DNA from: Adenophora triphylla var. japonica
Taxonomy: Eukaryota > Streptophyta > Magnoliopsida > Asterales > Campanulaceae
Assembly: GCA_022495995.1 (NCBI GenBank)
Contig: JAFEMH010001358.1
Coordinates: 423,016 to 487,015, forward strand
Length of the DNA stretch: 64,000 nucleotides
Reading direction: 5' to 3'
Shown piece by piece: positions 11,030-21,000 of this stretch (the first letter of the stretch is position 1; every line of letters begins with the position of its first letter). A model generated the notes under the pieces. It saw only the letters and a program-made list of their open reading frames with translations. It was not told the DNA's origin and ran no database searches. The position numbers were made by a program, and so were the translations under genes.

Positions 11030-11781
11030 GTGCCCTCTATCCTTGTGATAATCACAATAACTGCTCCGGTCTCTGGCTCCCAAAGTTCCTTCCTTGATGT
11101 GGTAAGGCTCAGGCAAATTCACCCTCTTCAAAATCTCGCTGATAGGGGTGTTCAACCTACTATACTTGATAATCTTCCGTGGATCACGACGACCACCACC
11201 ACGGCCTTCGCTCCCTCCTGCTTGGCCTCCGCCCCGATTGCCTCTATCTCCCCTTCTATTATCTCTAACCACCTCAATTCTTTCCTTACCGCTCTTTCTC
11301 ACCGACAAAGTTGTCGCAGGGGTCACTTTCACATCATCATCATTCTCGCCGCCACAAAATCCTTTAACCCTTTCATACAATTCACCAACTGTCTCCGGCA
11401 ATCTCATGCCCAATTCTTACTTAAAAGGACTAGGCAACAAACTGGCATTATACAACATGATTATGTGGCTCTGCTCAATGTCGAAAATCTGATTGGCGAC
11501 TCTTATGAACCCGTCAGTAAAAGTCGCGATCCCTTCCCCAGCCTTCTGCTTGATACCACACAACTCGTGATTTCTGACGGGCTGTGCCCCGGATGCAATG
11601 AATCTCTCCAAGAACTTCCTGATTCCCTCTCTCTAGCCCGCCTGATAGTAGAGTGTGTCTCCGTAGAATGCACCTCACCCTCTCTGTCAGACCCTCTGGC
11701 CCCATGAAAATCCTTAGGGTTTGGGGTCATCAAGGCCAAATTTTGAGCAGTCTTGGAGTGGGTCCCTTTATCTTGACCCAT
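11030..11781 (-). pseudogene. Ty3/Gypsy gag fragment, reverse orientation
   Basis: Broken reading frames on the minus strand carry gag-type text: FIASGAQPVRNHELCGIKQK, then LPETVGELYERVKGF, an Arg/Gly-rich stretch, and YCDYHKDRGHTTEN, the usual zinc-knuckle-like block of this group. The similarity stops right after that block, near 11025, where leader sequence of the forward element begins. At least two frame breaks lie near 11415 and 11510-11610. It belongs to the element whose LTR is at 12077-12813. Confidence 0.7.
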
Positions 11782-12052
11782 TTTAACAATTTTCTGAGCT
11801 TACAAACAAGTATTCAAACCAACCTCAAGCTTATACAAACAAAGACGGAACTGACAGCAACTAAAAGAAAATTTCTGGGCTCCCAAAACAAGAACACGAA
11901 CAGTAAACCACCTTAAACAAATTGAAAATCCACAACAACCTTCAACAGACCATAGGGTTTCCTAGGTTTCTGAACAAGAACATAAAAAGTAACCAACTTC
12001 AAAAGAACCACGAACAGCCACCAACCTCCAACGGACCAAACAAAGAAGAAAA

Positions 12053-12076
12053 GTCAGTCCCGGCAACGGAACCAAC
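12053..12076 (-). other. Primer binding site of the reverse Gypsy fragment, tRNA-Asp-like
   Basis: Read on the minus strand, GTTGGTTCCGTTGCCGGGAC follows the LTR end GGCAGCATCA directly. It matches the tRNA-Asp-complementary type seen at 10680. Confidence 0.75.
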
Positions 12077-12813
12077 TGATGCTGCCAAGCTAAATTGGTT
12101 GCACAGGGACTGAGCTTTGAACATGAACAAAGGATACTCCGGCTGCTCCTCTTTAAATGGTCGAACAATCGCCTACGCACAAGCACAAACGTGAACTAAG
12201 CCGGGGTGGCTCCGGCAAAACCCCTCCGACGTGAGAATAAGTGATTGGTAACAAACTGATAACAATGAAAACTTTTTAATGAGAGAGCTTAGAGAGAGTA
12301 GGAGAGACTTACCTATAATATTTTTCCATGTAGCTTATATACTCCCATGCACCATGTGCCATGCTCATGGTGGACACTTGTCAATCATCCACAAAGGGTG
12401 CCAACCACCTCCAATCTAGTTGGAAATCACTGCTCACCTTGTCACATCACACCGTTTTGACGGTTATAGTGGGATACACACGTGGCATCCTATCCATCAT
12501 TTAAACTTGCCAGTCACGCTTGTCGCCCAAGCGACAACCCCAGGAAAGGGACAAACCTCATATTGTCGCCAATCCCCTCTTCTACTCACACTACATTCTC
12601 GCCTATTAATTACACCAATGCATGCCACTAACCACCAAGGGGTACTTCTCGCTTAATGCTTACTCTCACGCTACAGCCTACTCATGTCGCCACTATACTT
12701 GTCGCCTCACTTCGAATGTCGCCTTATCAACATGGCCTTACTTATAATACACATTTTATACGTATTTGGCCCACTTGGCCCATTTCGCCATGTTGGGCCT
12801 AACTTACTGTTCA
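12077..12813 (-). mobile_element. LTR of a Ty3/Gypsy element, reverse orientation
   Basis: On the minus strand it starts TGAACAG and ends GCAGCATCA, and CCCCGGCTTAGTTCACGTTT parallels the forward LTR. Its first half repeats a GGCGACA motif instead of CCTCGGC, so it is a different subfamily from the LTR at 9881. The start was chosen by analogy with related LTRs beginning TGAAC. The next 230 bases, to 13043, hold nothing recognisable. Confidence 0.7.
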
Positions 12814-13043
12814 GACCCAAATTCATTTTTCACAATCAAATCAATGTAATATACTCCTACGTTAGTGACATTCAAGTATGTAATCTCATCTTTCAGTGGT
12901 GAAGATGATATTTGGTTAGGAGAAATTATTTACATAATCGTATTTACTGTTGTTTTCTTTGTTATTTATTTTCGTATATTTACATTAAATATCAATGTTT
13001 CATATTATATTTTTTAGTTTTAAATGGTATTTGATTATATATA

Positions 13044-14287
13044 CTCCCTCCGTTCCATTAATAACTTCACCAATTATTCAAAATGGCGTCCCGTTAAAAG
13101 CTTCACCTTTTCTTTTTTGGCAAAGAATCTTCACAATTTTCTCCACTCATTCTCTTTCCTATTTCACTATTACACTCACAACATTTTTCAAATTTACTAT
13201 TTTCTCCACTCATTTTCTCTCCTATTTTTAGGGGTGGAAATGGTTCGGCTCAAACCACGGTTTGGAACCGAGCCGAGCCAAACCGTGCGATTTAGCTCGA
13301 TTTTTAAACTTATGCGGTTCAGCTCGGTTTAGAAAATTGATAAACCACACGGTTCGGTTCGGCTCACGGTCTGACCCTTCGAGCCGAACCGTTTCAAGCT
13401 GAACCACGAGCCGAACCGTAGAGCTGAACCGTGGAGCCGAGCTAGCTGAACCATAGAGCCCTTATATGGTTTTTATATTCCCTTATATGATTTTTATATG
13501 TACCATTGATTAAATTTAGTGATTGCGGCCTATTCAAGTATGAGCTAGCTGAACCATAGAGCCCTTATATGGTTTGGAAATTTTAGTTATCTTTCAATCT
13601 CATAATTGCCAATAGTCAGACATGTTCCTAATTTCCCGGAGTACTGATACAAATGAAGCCTTCTTCAATTAATCATTTCTTTTGTGTATTAAGAAAGTAA
13701 TCCAATGTTAGCTAATGCTCATATATTTGTTGTCAATCGGGAGTGAGAATCAAAGTAGAAATATTAGCTTATATAATAATATTCTATATATGACTATAGA
13801 ATCTTAGTCTCCATTTCCTGTAACTATTTTTATTTATTTATTTGGAGGAACTGACATCTATCTTTCACTCCCTCTCCCCCCCCCTCACAAAATGAAGGCT
13901 GTAAGTTCCTCCCATCCTCTCTCTATAGTATGTATCTGAGAAACCAAAACAAAACTTAAATGCTTATACATATATTTTCAGAATGTGATTGCCAGGCAGT
14001 TTCATTTTGTGGCTTACCTGTTCGTAAAATCAGACCGTGGTTCAAATCGAGCCGAGCCGAACCGTGATGGTTTAGCTCAGCTCGGCTTGGACTATTTTGT
14101 GGTTAATCTCGGTTTGGGATTTTTCCAAATCGATGTATAGCGGTTTGACTTCTAAATTATCCCAAACCGAGCTAAACCGAACCATTTCCACCCCTACCTA
14201 TTTTACTATTACACTCACAATATTTTCTCCACCCTTAATTTGCGTGCCGAAACTAAAATTATGAACTTATCATTGGGACGGAGGGAG
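13044..14287. mobile_element. Stowaway MITE interrupted by a hAT element
   Basis: The left end CTCCCTCCGTTCC and the right end GGGACGGAGGGAG are inverted and flanked by TA, the Stowaway pattern. Without the nested 968 bp element and one copy of its target duplication, the MITE is about 270 bp, like the other members in this window. Confidence 0.9.
13229..14196. mobile_element. Non-autonomous hAT element nested in the MITE
   Basis: The ends are TAGGGGTGGAAATGGTTCGG and its inverted copy CCGAACCATTTCCACCCCTA. They are flanked by the 8 bp duplication CCTATTTT at 13221-13228 and 14197-14204, diagnostic of hAT. Both subterminal regions are crowded with GAGCCGAACCGT-type motifs in both orientations, probable transposase binding sites. 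A direct repeat of about 40 bp (AGCTAGCTGAACCATAGAGC and onward) occurs near 13440 and 13545. There is no coding capacity. Confidence 0.9.
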
Positions 14288-14695
14288 TATTGTTTAACTA
14301 ATTTTGTTTTAAGATAAATTATGTTATTTTCGTGTAGGCACGAATGTAATTCTAGTTAGTTGTGTATAAAGTATAAATGTGAGATGAACATTTGATGCCA
14401 TTAGTATCAGTAGCGGATCTACACCAAAATGTTTGGTGTTGCCTATTCTTTCACACAAAAAAATTAAAAAAAATGGCGCGAAACTAAGATTCAATATGTA
14501 AATATAATAGGCTTCAATATGTCAAAATTACATAAAATAAACACAATTTACATTGTTCCTAGGTTCACCAAAAGCACATATCCAAAAACTTTTTCAATCC
14601 CAAAACTCTTGTTCCTAAGTTCACCAAAAACAACACATACAACCTCGTCTGCTACCAAAATTTGCAGAAAACAATGTGTGATGCTCACCATCAAA
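14288..14695. other. AT-rich spacer with a TE-end fragment
   Basis: Near 14408-14455, CAGTAGCGGATCTACACC followed by TTGGTGTTGCCT resembles the reverse complement of the right end of the TIR element at 15985-16379, so it is probably a stranded terminus of that family. Nothing else is recognisable. Confidence 0.4.
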
Positions 14696-14887
14696 TCTAT
14701 AGTATAAATGCAACTGGTGTCTTCTACAGTAGTATGAATAGTGCCGTCCGCGGAAATGACCATTTTGCCCTCACTATTCACTTCCTTTCCCATTTTGCCC
14801 TTAAAAAAAATTAATTTAAAAAAGCATAGACTCAATCTCAATTCAAATTGATTTTCGATAACGAAAATACAGAACAGAATTAGTTAC

Positions 14888-15189
14888 CCAATATCAAGAA
14901 CATGGCAAGGCTTCGTCAAAGTCTTCTCGATTGCTCTGCGATAAGCTCTGTTCCTGAGAGTGTCATTGAGCATATCGAGGTAAGAAGTGTTGGCCAATAA
15001 GGGTTTGAAAGAATTTTCCGGCGCATCGTCTTCTTCGATGACGACCCATTTCGAGTTGCCGGTGAGTGGGTCGAGCTTGAGCTGGAACATGCGCTGAGTT
15101 GACCCAGCGCTCATGGTTCGAACCAAGTTGAGAGCGAGTGAATGGAGGGAAAGGAAGCGAGTTAGGGTTTTGTGGAGGGGGCAACGCAT
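14888..15189 (-). pseudogene. Captured first-exon fragment of a protein arginine methyltransferase (PRMT7 type)
   Basis: An open frame of 100 codons contains TQRMFQLKLDPLTGNSKWVV, then LLANTSYLDMLNDTLRNRAY and AIEKTLTKPCHVLDIG, the N-terminal part of plant PRMT7 up to the start of the SAM-binding motif I. Just after the last GG comes GTAACT, so the piece ends at its original splice donor (14887) and was copied from genomic DNA with intron sequence. There is no stop or frameshift, so the capture is recent or has been tolerated. It lies antisense to the Helitron. It lacks the rest of the catalytic domain and cannot encode an active enzyme. The PRMT7 assignment is from recognition of the conserved blocks. 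Confidence 0.8.
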
Positions 15190-15500
15190 TTGGGGATTAT
15201 GGAAAATTACTTTATTTCCACTCTTTTTATTGCTCCCTCTATAAGAAGGTATATAAAAAAAAGTTTTTTAATAAACACCCGTATCCTTGGTAAAGGAAGA
15301 TTTTTTTTTTTTAATTATTATATTGCACAAACCTACGACAAGAACTTGGAATGGGCATAATAAGGTAATTTTTTTTTTAATTATTATATTGTTAATTTAA
15401 CAAAAATATATTGATTTCATTTTTTATTTATTTCATGTGCTTTTACGTAAACGTACCTGACCAATGTCTGTTTCGATTGAGACAACATCTTTACTTCAAC

Positions 15501-15789
15501 TGGTTAAAAATCTATATGTTAATTAAATGTTAATTTATGTCTTATCTTTTTGTAAACAACTTTTATTGTGTATCTTAAATTAATTATCATTTTGTAACTA
15601 TAATGGTTAAAAATCTATATGTTAATTAGATGTTAATTTATGTCTTATCTTTTTGTAAACAACTTTTATTGTGTATCTTAAATTAATTATCATTTTGTAA
15701 TTATAATGGTTAAAAATCTATATGTTAATTAGATGTTAATTTATGTCTTATCTTTTTGTAAACAATTTTTATTGTGTATCTTAAATTAA
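15501..15789 (+). repeat. Tandem repeat, 103 bp unit, 2.8 copies
   Basis: The unit begins TGGTTAAAAATCTATATGTT at 15501, 15604 and 15707. The last copy is cut short just before the Helitron 3' hairpin. The copies differ by only a few bases. Confidence 0.92.
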
Positions 15790-15984
15790 AAAAAAGACCC
15801 GTGTCCTCGGACACGGGCATATGTACTAGTATATCATATTTCCCACCATTCCAAACATTCAATAGTCATGAATTGATACAATAGCAAATCAAATGACCGC
15901 ACTAAAAGATCGAAAAAACAATAATTACAATAAACAATGCGAAGCCATTAAAGGGTTTCTCCACACACAGAAAACCCAATACAA

Positions 15985-16287
15985 ACAGTGGCGGACTCAT
16001 GAATTTTCTTCAGTGTGGGCCAATTTTTTTTTTACAAATTGATTAAAATGTGTGAAAAAAGGAATAAGAAAAAAAAATTGTAAAGCAAACATTTTCTTTA
16101 ACATTAATTTTTTTTTTTTTAAAAAAAGGATAGAGAGTAGAATTTTGAGATAAAAAGTGTAAAATCAAATATTTGATTATGGGAGTTGAACCCAGGATCT
16201 CTAGATCAATTTCCATACAGGTTACCAACCAAGCTAAACAAAAAGTTTGCTATATTTGACACAGTATATTATATGTACTAAATTTTG

Positions 16288-16318
<31 letters not shown>

Positions 16319-16379
16319 TTTATTTTTTTTTTTTGGTGTTGCCTAGGCAACACATGCACAACATGGGATCCGCCCCTGA
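15985..16379. mobile_element. Small TIR-like element with a tRNA-like internal segment
   Basis: Short ends CAGTGGCGGACTCATG and GGATCCGCCCCTG are imperfect inverted repeats. The right end carries GGTGTTGCCTAGGCAACACATG. No target duplication is clear. On the minus strand at 16181-16236, TAGCTTGGTTGG and GGGTTCAACTCCC resemble the A and B boxes of a tRNA-type Pol III promoter. An (AT)n run lies at about 16293-16318. The flanks, 15830-15984 and 16380-16500, show nothing else. Confidence 0.45.
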
Positions 16380-16500
16380 TTAGTATGATCGCTCAAAGTT
16401 ACAAATAACATTTGGCCGGATGAACGAATAGTCGGATCGTATTTGGTTACCCACCCTTCCATTCTTGATTCAAAGTCTATTTTGTATTGGCTTTTTATAA

Positions 16501-17845
16501 GGCTATGTCCAATAAGGTGATTGAGTTGGGGGTTGAGGGTGAGGTGGAGGTGGAGGGTTTAATTGGTCCAATAAGGTGATTGAGTTGGGGGAGTTGAGTT
16601 GAGGGAGTTGGAATTGTTCAACCGGGTTGGAGAAATGTTGGTGGGTCCCGCCTTTGGACACGCGTCGGCTGGTAAGTGGACCGCCTGAGGCGCGTGGCCT
16701 GCACGGCCCGACAAGGCGCGTCCCTGGCGTTTTTTTTTTTTTTTTGAAAAATCCGGATAAGCCATGTGTCAACGTTTGATTGGTTGCTGGAGATTTTTGA
16801 TTTTATCTTTCTACCCCGTTTTTTGAGCTCAATTATTTGACAGAAATAATTATTATTATTTTTTTTTTTTTACCAAAAATCTGGAAATTTTTTTCTCTAT
16901 AAAATGACATAACTTTCATATATTTTATACACCAACAAAAAAAAACCTCTCTTTTCTCTCAACATTACCCATCTTATTTTCTAAATGGATCCCAACAATC
17001 CCAATAATCCTTATTTCAACACTCAGAAGTCAAGTAATTTTCCACCAAATTACTCCAATCCTAATGATTTTCAATCCCCAAATCAATTTTATTATCCACC
17101 AAATGTCCCAAATGTCATGCCTTGAGGATGAACGTGATACGTATTCTCAAAATTGGCTTCACTTTCAGGATCAGTCCGAGGCAAGTGGGTCTAGTACACA
17201 ACAACCATTCTCAACTGAGGTATTACCAGCGTTTGAAAATCATGTACGTACTAGATCGGATTTGCGTGATCAAAGGGCTCATAAACAATGCGTTAACGAT
17301 CTAGTCAAACACATATGGGCAAAGTTCGCAAATCAGTGATTTTTAAATTTTATTGTACCGTGAGTCGAGTCTATGTATCGTATGCTTTTTTTTTTTCATC
17401 GTTTGTGGAACGAGCTAAGTTTATTGTAACTTTTCTTATTTTTATTAAAATTAAAATATTCTCGTATTTATTTAATTGCTTCGAAAAAAATTAATTAAGT
17501 GTGAATTAAAAAAAAATCTCGAATTAAAAAAATTAAATAAAATCTCGAATTAAAAAAATTAAAAAAAAAATCGAATTTATAAATAAAAATATTAATAATT
17601 TATTGTTTAATAATAAATTATTATTATAATTTTAATTATAAAATTAATTTATGTAAATAAAATAAAAAGTGGTGGGGTATAGAATGATGAGTTGGGAGGA
17701 ATTGAATTTTAAACTAAACTAGCTTATTGTGGGGGGTATAGTTGAGAAAGTAGTTGAATGATTAAATGGATGGAGAGAAAAAATAAGATATCGTAATATT
17801 AGAATAGTTGAATGTTTTTTGATAATTGACCTATTGGACATAGCC
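16501..17845 (+). mobile_element. PIF/Harbinger element, internally deleted, second copy
   Basis: The ends GGCTATGTCCAATAAG and CTATTGGACATAGCC are inverted and flanked by TAA at 16498-16500 and 17846-17848. Most of its sequence parallels the 7941 element. Its deletion is different, joining the start of ORF1 to the end of the transposase. It lies only about 160 bp upstream of the stress protein start codon. Confidence 0.9.
16985..17339 (+). pseudogene. Harbinger ORF1 N-terminus joined to transposase C-terminus
   Basis: From the ATG at 16985 a frame reads MDPNNPNNPYFNTQ followed by Asn/Pro-rich text, typical of the start of the Myb-like second protein (ORF1) of plant Harbinger elements. After about 45 codons it runs into the end of the transposase (EDERDTYSQNW to the stop at 17339) in a different frame. 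So the middle of the parent element was removed by deletion. No functional product is expected. Confidence 0.7.
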
Positions 17846-18008
17846 TAAGGGCGCCAAATAGTCCTTGTAAACAGTTCAAACAAACGCGGCCTACACGGTG
17901 GCGGCTGATCAACCCCGGTCCCACCTTTCTGTAACCTCATCGATAAAGTGCGCATTAGGCTATATTATCATCATCACAACTCAAAAGAATTCTGAATTCG
18001 GAGAAAAA

Positions 18009-21000
18009 ATGGATACGTTAAATGAGGAAGAAGAGTACAACTGGCGTGAAGTGGTTTTGCCGTCGTTGATACCGATCGTACCGGAACCTGAGCTGGAAAG
18101 GGAGTCCGGCGAGAGACGGCGCGGTCGTGATATTATCATCGCCGTCGATCACGGCCCTAATAGCAAGCACGCCTTTGATTGGGCCGTCGTTCACCTTTGC
18201 CGCCTCGCCGACACTCTCCATCTCGTCCATGCCGTCTCCAGTACGTCCCATTCCCCCCTCCCACACTAAATTAAAACGTGCAGTTTCAATTTATGTTTCG
18301 AATTCATGACTAATGAACAATTAATTGTGATTTTTTCTAGATGTGGGAAACCAGATTGTGTACCAGGCGTCTCAGAACCTTATGGAAAAGCTAGCGGTGG
18401 AAGCTCTACAGGTTGCTATGGTGAGTTAGTAGTCAAATTTATTTTTTGATTGTTGCAATTTGGTTCTCTAATTAGCTTCCCCTCTGTTATTTTAGTTAGG
18501 ATTATTTGCAAAATTTTAGGACTAAGGCTCTATTGTTGCATTATACTGATAAAATTTAACACAATTTACTGTTTGAATGCTAAATTGAATTGGATTATAG
18601 AATTTTGATTGGATTTATGTAAGAAGTCTTGACACAGGTGAACTAGTTTTTTGATTCTACTATTTGGATCTCCAAGCATGCCTTTGATTGAAAAAATTAC
18701 TCAAATCATCTCAACTAGCTTTTTGATTTGACACTCAGGACCAATTAGTCTCGGTCGCCTCATGAAGGATTTTTTTTTGTCATTCTGTCTGGTCCAAGAT
18801 TATTAATGCCTGACATACTTACCGAGTTACCGTTCCCCTGAGCATTGTAGCAGTCCGGCCAACTCATAAGGATCAAAGGGTAATTTTTTTTCCAAACTCA
18901 GCAATGGAAGAACAAGAATAATGATGAACAATAAGGAAATTGAGGTAAATTAACTACTGAACTACGATTAAGCTATGGCTATGGCTATGGCTATCTATGA
19001 CTACTCCTATGGAAACGAAGAAGAAAAACAACAATATCAATCCACACCTTTATCATCGCCATTGTTTCCCTAAATACTGTGAAGGTTCGTTCTCCCGCAA
19101 CATGCGTCCAACCCTTCTCACGAGCCTTTCACGTGACTAAGGCTATTTACAGCATTGCCCTTACACATGGATGCGAAAAGACAATAATACCCCTCTATTT
19201 AGTTGGCCTGTTACAATACTACCCTCCTAACAATAGCCTTGTCCTCGAGGCTAGAAATCATGGCTACCTCTTTAGTACAAACCCCATTTGAATTCTGCAA
19301 CAAATCATCACTTCTAGATACATCTTTCTCCTCGAGCCATTTTTGGTTAAGTTCATTGTGGATCAACGTCATACTCCAGCTTGATTCCCACTTCGCAGCA
19401 CCACATATCCCAACAACTGCATAACGTCACCCAAAGGAATGAACAAACTCCAGCAGACTCATTATGTTTACAGTTGGCAAGCTTCCCGTATGAATTTCCA
19501 GGGTTCTGTTGTAACAAATAGATGCCGTCCTGGATCAAAAACCAAACACTTGCACAAGAAGTCCATTGCATGCAAATGGCAAGCTTTTCTGTATGAATTA
19601 CCCCTCTTGTTGGCACTATTATCCTCTTCCAAATGAGTGCCCAGAACCTTCACGACACTGGAGAATGCACTTAACACAACAACCACATCAAGGGCATATT
19701 GCAACAGTAATTTACCTTCACTTCGAACAAGATCCACAACATGACCTTGATCTCTACCTTCAATCTTAATTCGTTTCCGCAGGGAGCTGCTATCTTATTC
19801 CCTTCTTCTTCCTTCAACCCTCTAATTATATCACAAAGAAGCAAAGCTCCTCCATTAGATTTCTGCTTTCTTGAATTGGCATTCCCAAGATACTCTTTAA
19901 AACAATACTCATTGTGTGTTACCAACAACTGCTTGTAATTCTTCATTGCAACATATGTCGTTTTGCCCTTCACTCCACTATACTGTGTTTTCCCTGTAAG
20001 GAAAATCTTTTCTCCTTTCATCATCAGATTATCAACCTTAGCTAAGGCAGGATATAAAGACCTTGCAATATATTATGCGGTGTATTCTCAAGCACCCCAT
20101 TCAAGTAATCCATTTTCCCTCCAGAAAGTGTCGTTAATGAAATAGAGTTTATCGTCTGATTATGATCATATTCAGCAATAACTTTTTACGCCATTTCTGT
20201 TGATTGTAGTATGCTATTTAGTGCACTTTTCAGAATACGGCCCAAGTAAAGAGCTTCCTTTATTGCATTTCTGTTAAGAAGAGTATCCAATACGCTCTCA
20301 ACTTGTCAACAAAGCAAAGATATTTGTCTTCACTGGTTGGAGGACTGTAAGAACCCCGAAGCCCCTACTGACCTTGGTAATATCTTCAATTTCTCCACCC
20401 TTGGTTGCGCACTAACTACTTTGGAAATTAGAGTACCTTCTACTACAAGATCAGCTTCATGATGTGCAGCCACAACTCTCGTATTGACCTGCAACTTAGT
20501 AGTTTTCATTGAAACTCTTGCAATTGAGTGGCTCTCTGCAACAAAGAAATATGTTAACTTTATGACGGCTTTCTTTTTTCTCCCTGCCAACAGGGCTGCT
20601 TCATTCACCACATTAACAAAGTCTGTCACACTAGAACCAATGGTCATAGAAGTGATATCAACAAGTCTAGCATACTCAGCCAACATGAGCTCATCATAAA
20701 CCTCATCAACACCAACAACATCAACAACACTAGTTAATACTCTTCCCTTATCAAAACCCCCATATGAAGATTGAGACTGCGGTGGTTCAATAGAATCCTC
20801 AACTACAAGGTGTTGGCAACTCTGTCCTCCACCCGAGCTGTAATCTGACTGTATTACACCATTTGTTCCACCATCACCATCATCAACATGATTCTCATCA
20901 ACCACAACAAAGTCAGAACCTTCATCTTTGAATCCAGCAGCAACAAACTCACCCATATTATTATCATTTCCATCACATTTTTCAACAACAATTAGCTCCA

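Larger units (their letters stand above)
14696..15829 (+). mobile_element. Non-autonomous Helitron carrying a PRMT7 gene fragment
   Basis: It starts TCTATAGTATAAATG after an A. It ends with a perfect hairpin (CCCGTGTCC / GGACACGGG around a T) followed by CATATGTACTAG and a T. These are Helitron termini, and the 5' end matches the 186 bp Helitron at 7717. The interior holds a captured exon on the opposite strand and, before the hairpin, three tandem copies of a 103 bp unit. Confidence 0.92.

Noticed and set aside
10904..11707. A 267-codon plus-strand frame
   Set aside because: It is the shadow of the reverse-strand gag and shows no recognisable domain.
9876..12837. CAATT / CAATC beside the two head-to-head LTRs as a target duplication
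   Set aside because: The LTRs belong to different subfamilies, the match is imperfect, and the preferred LTR end is 12813, so it is probably chance.
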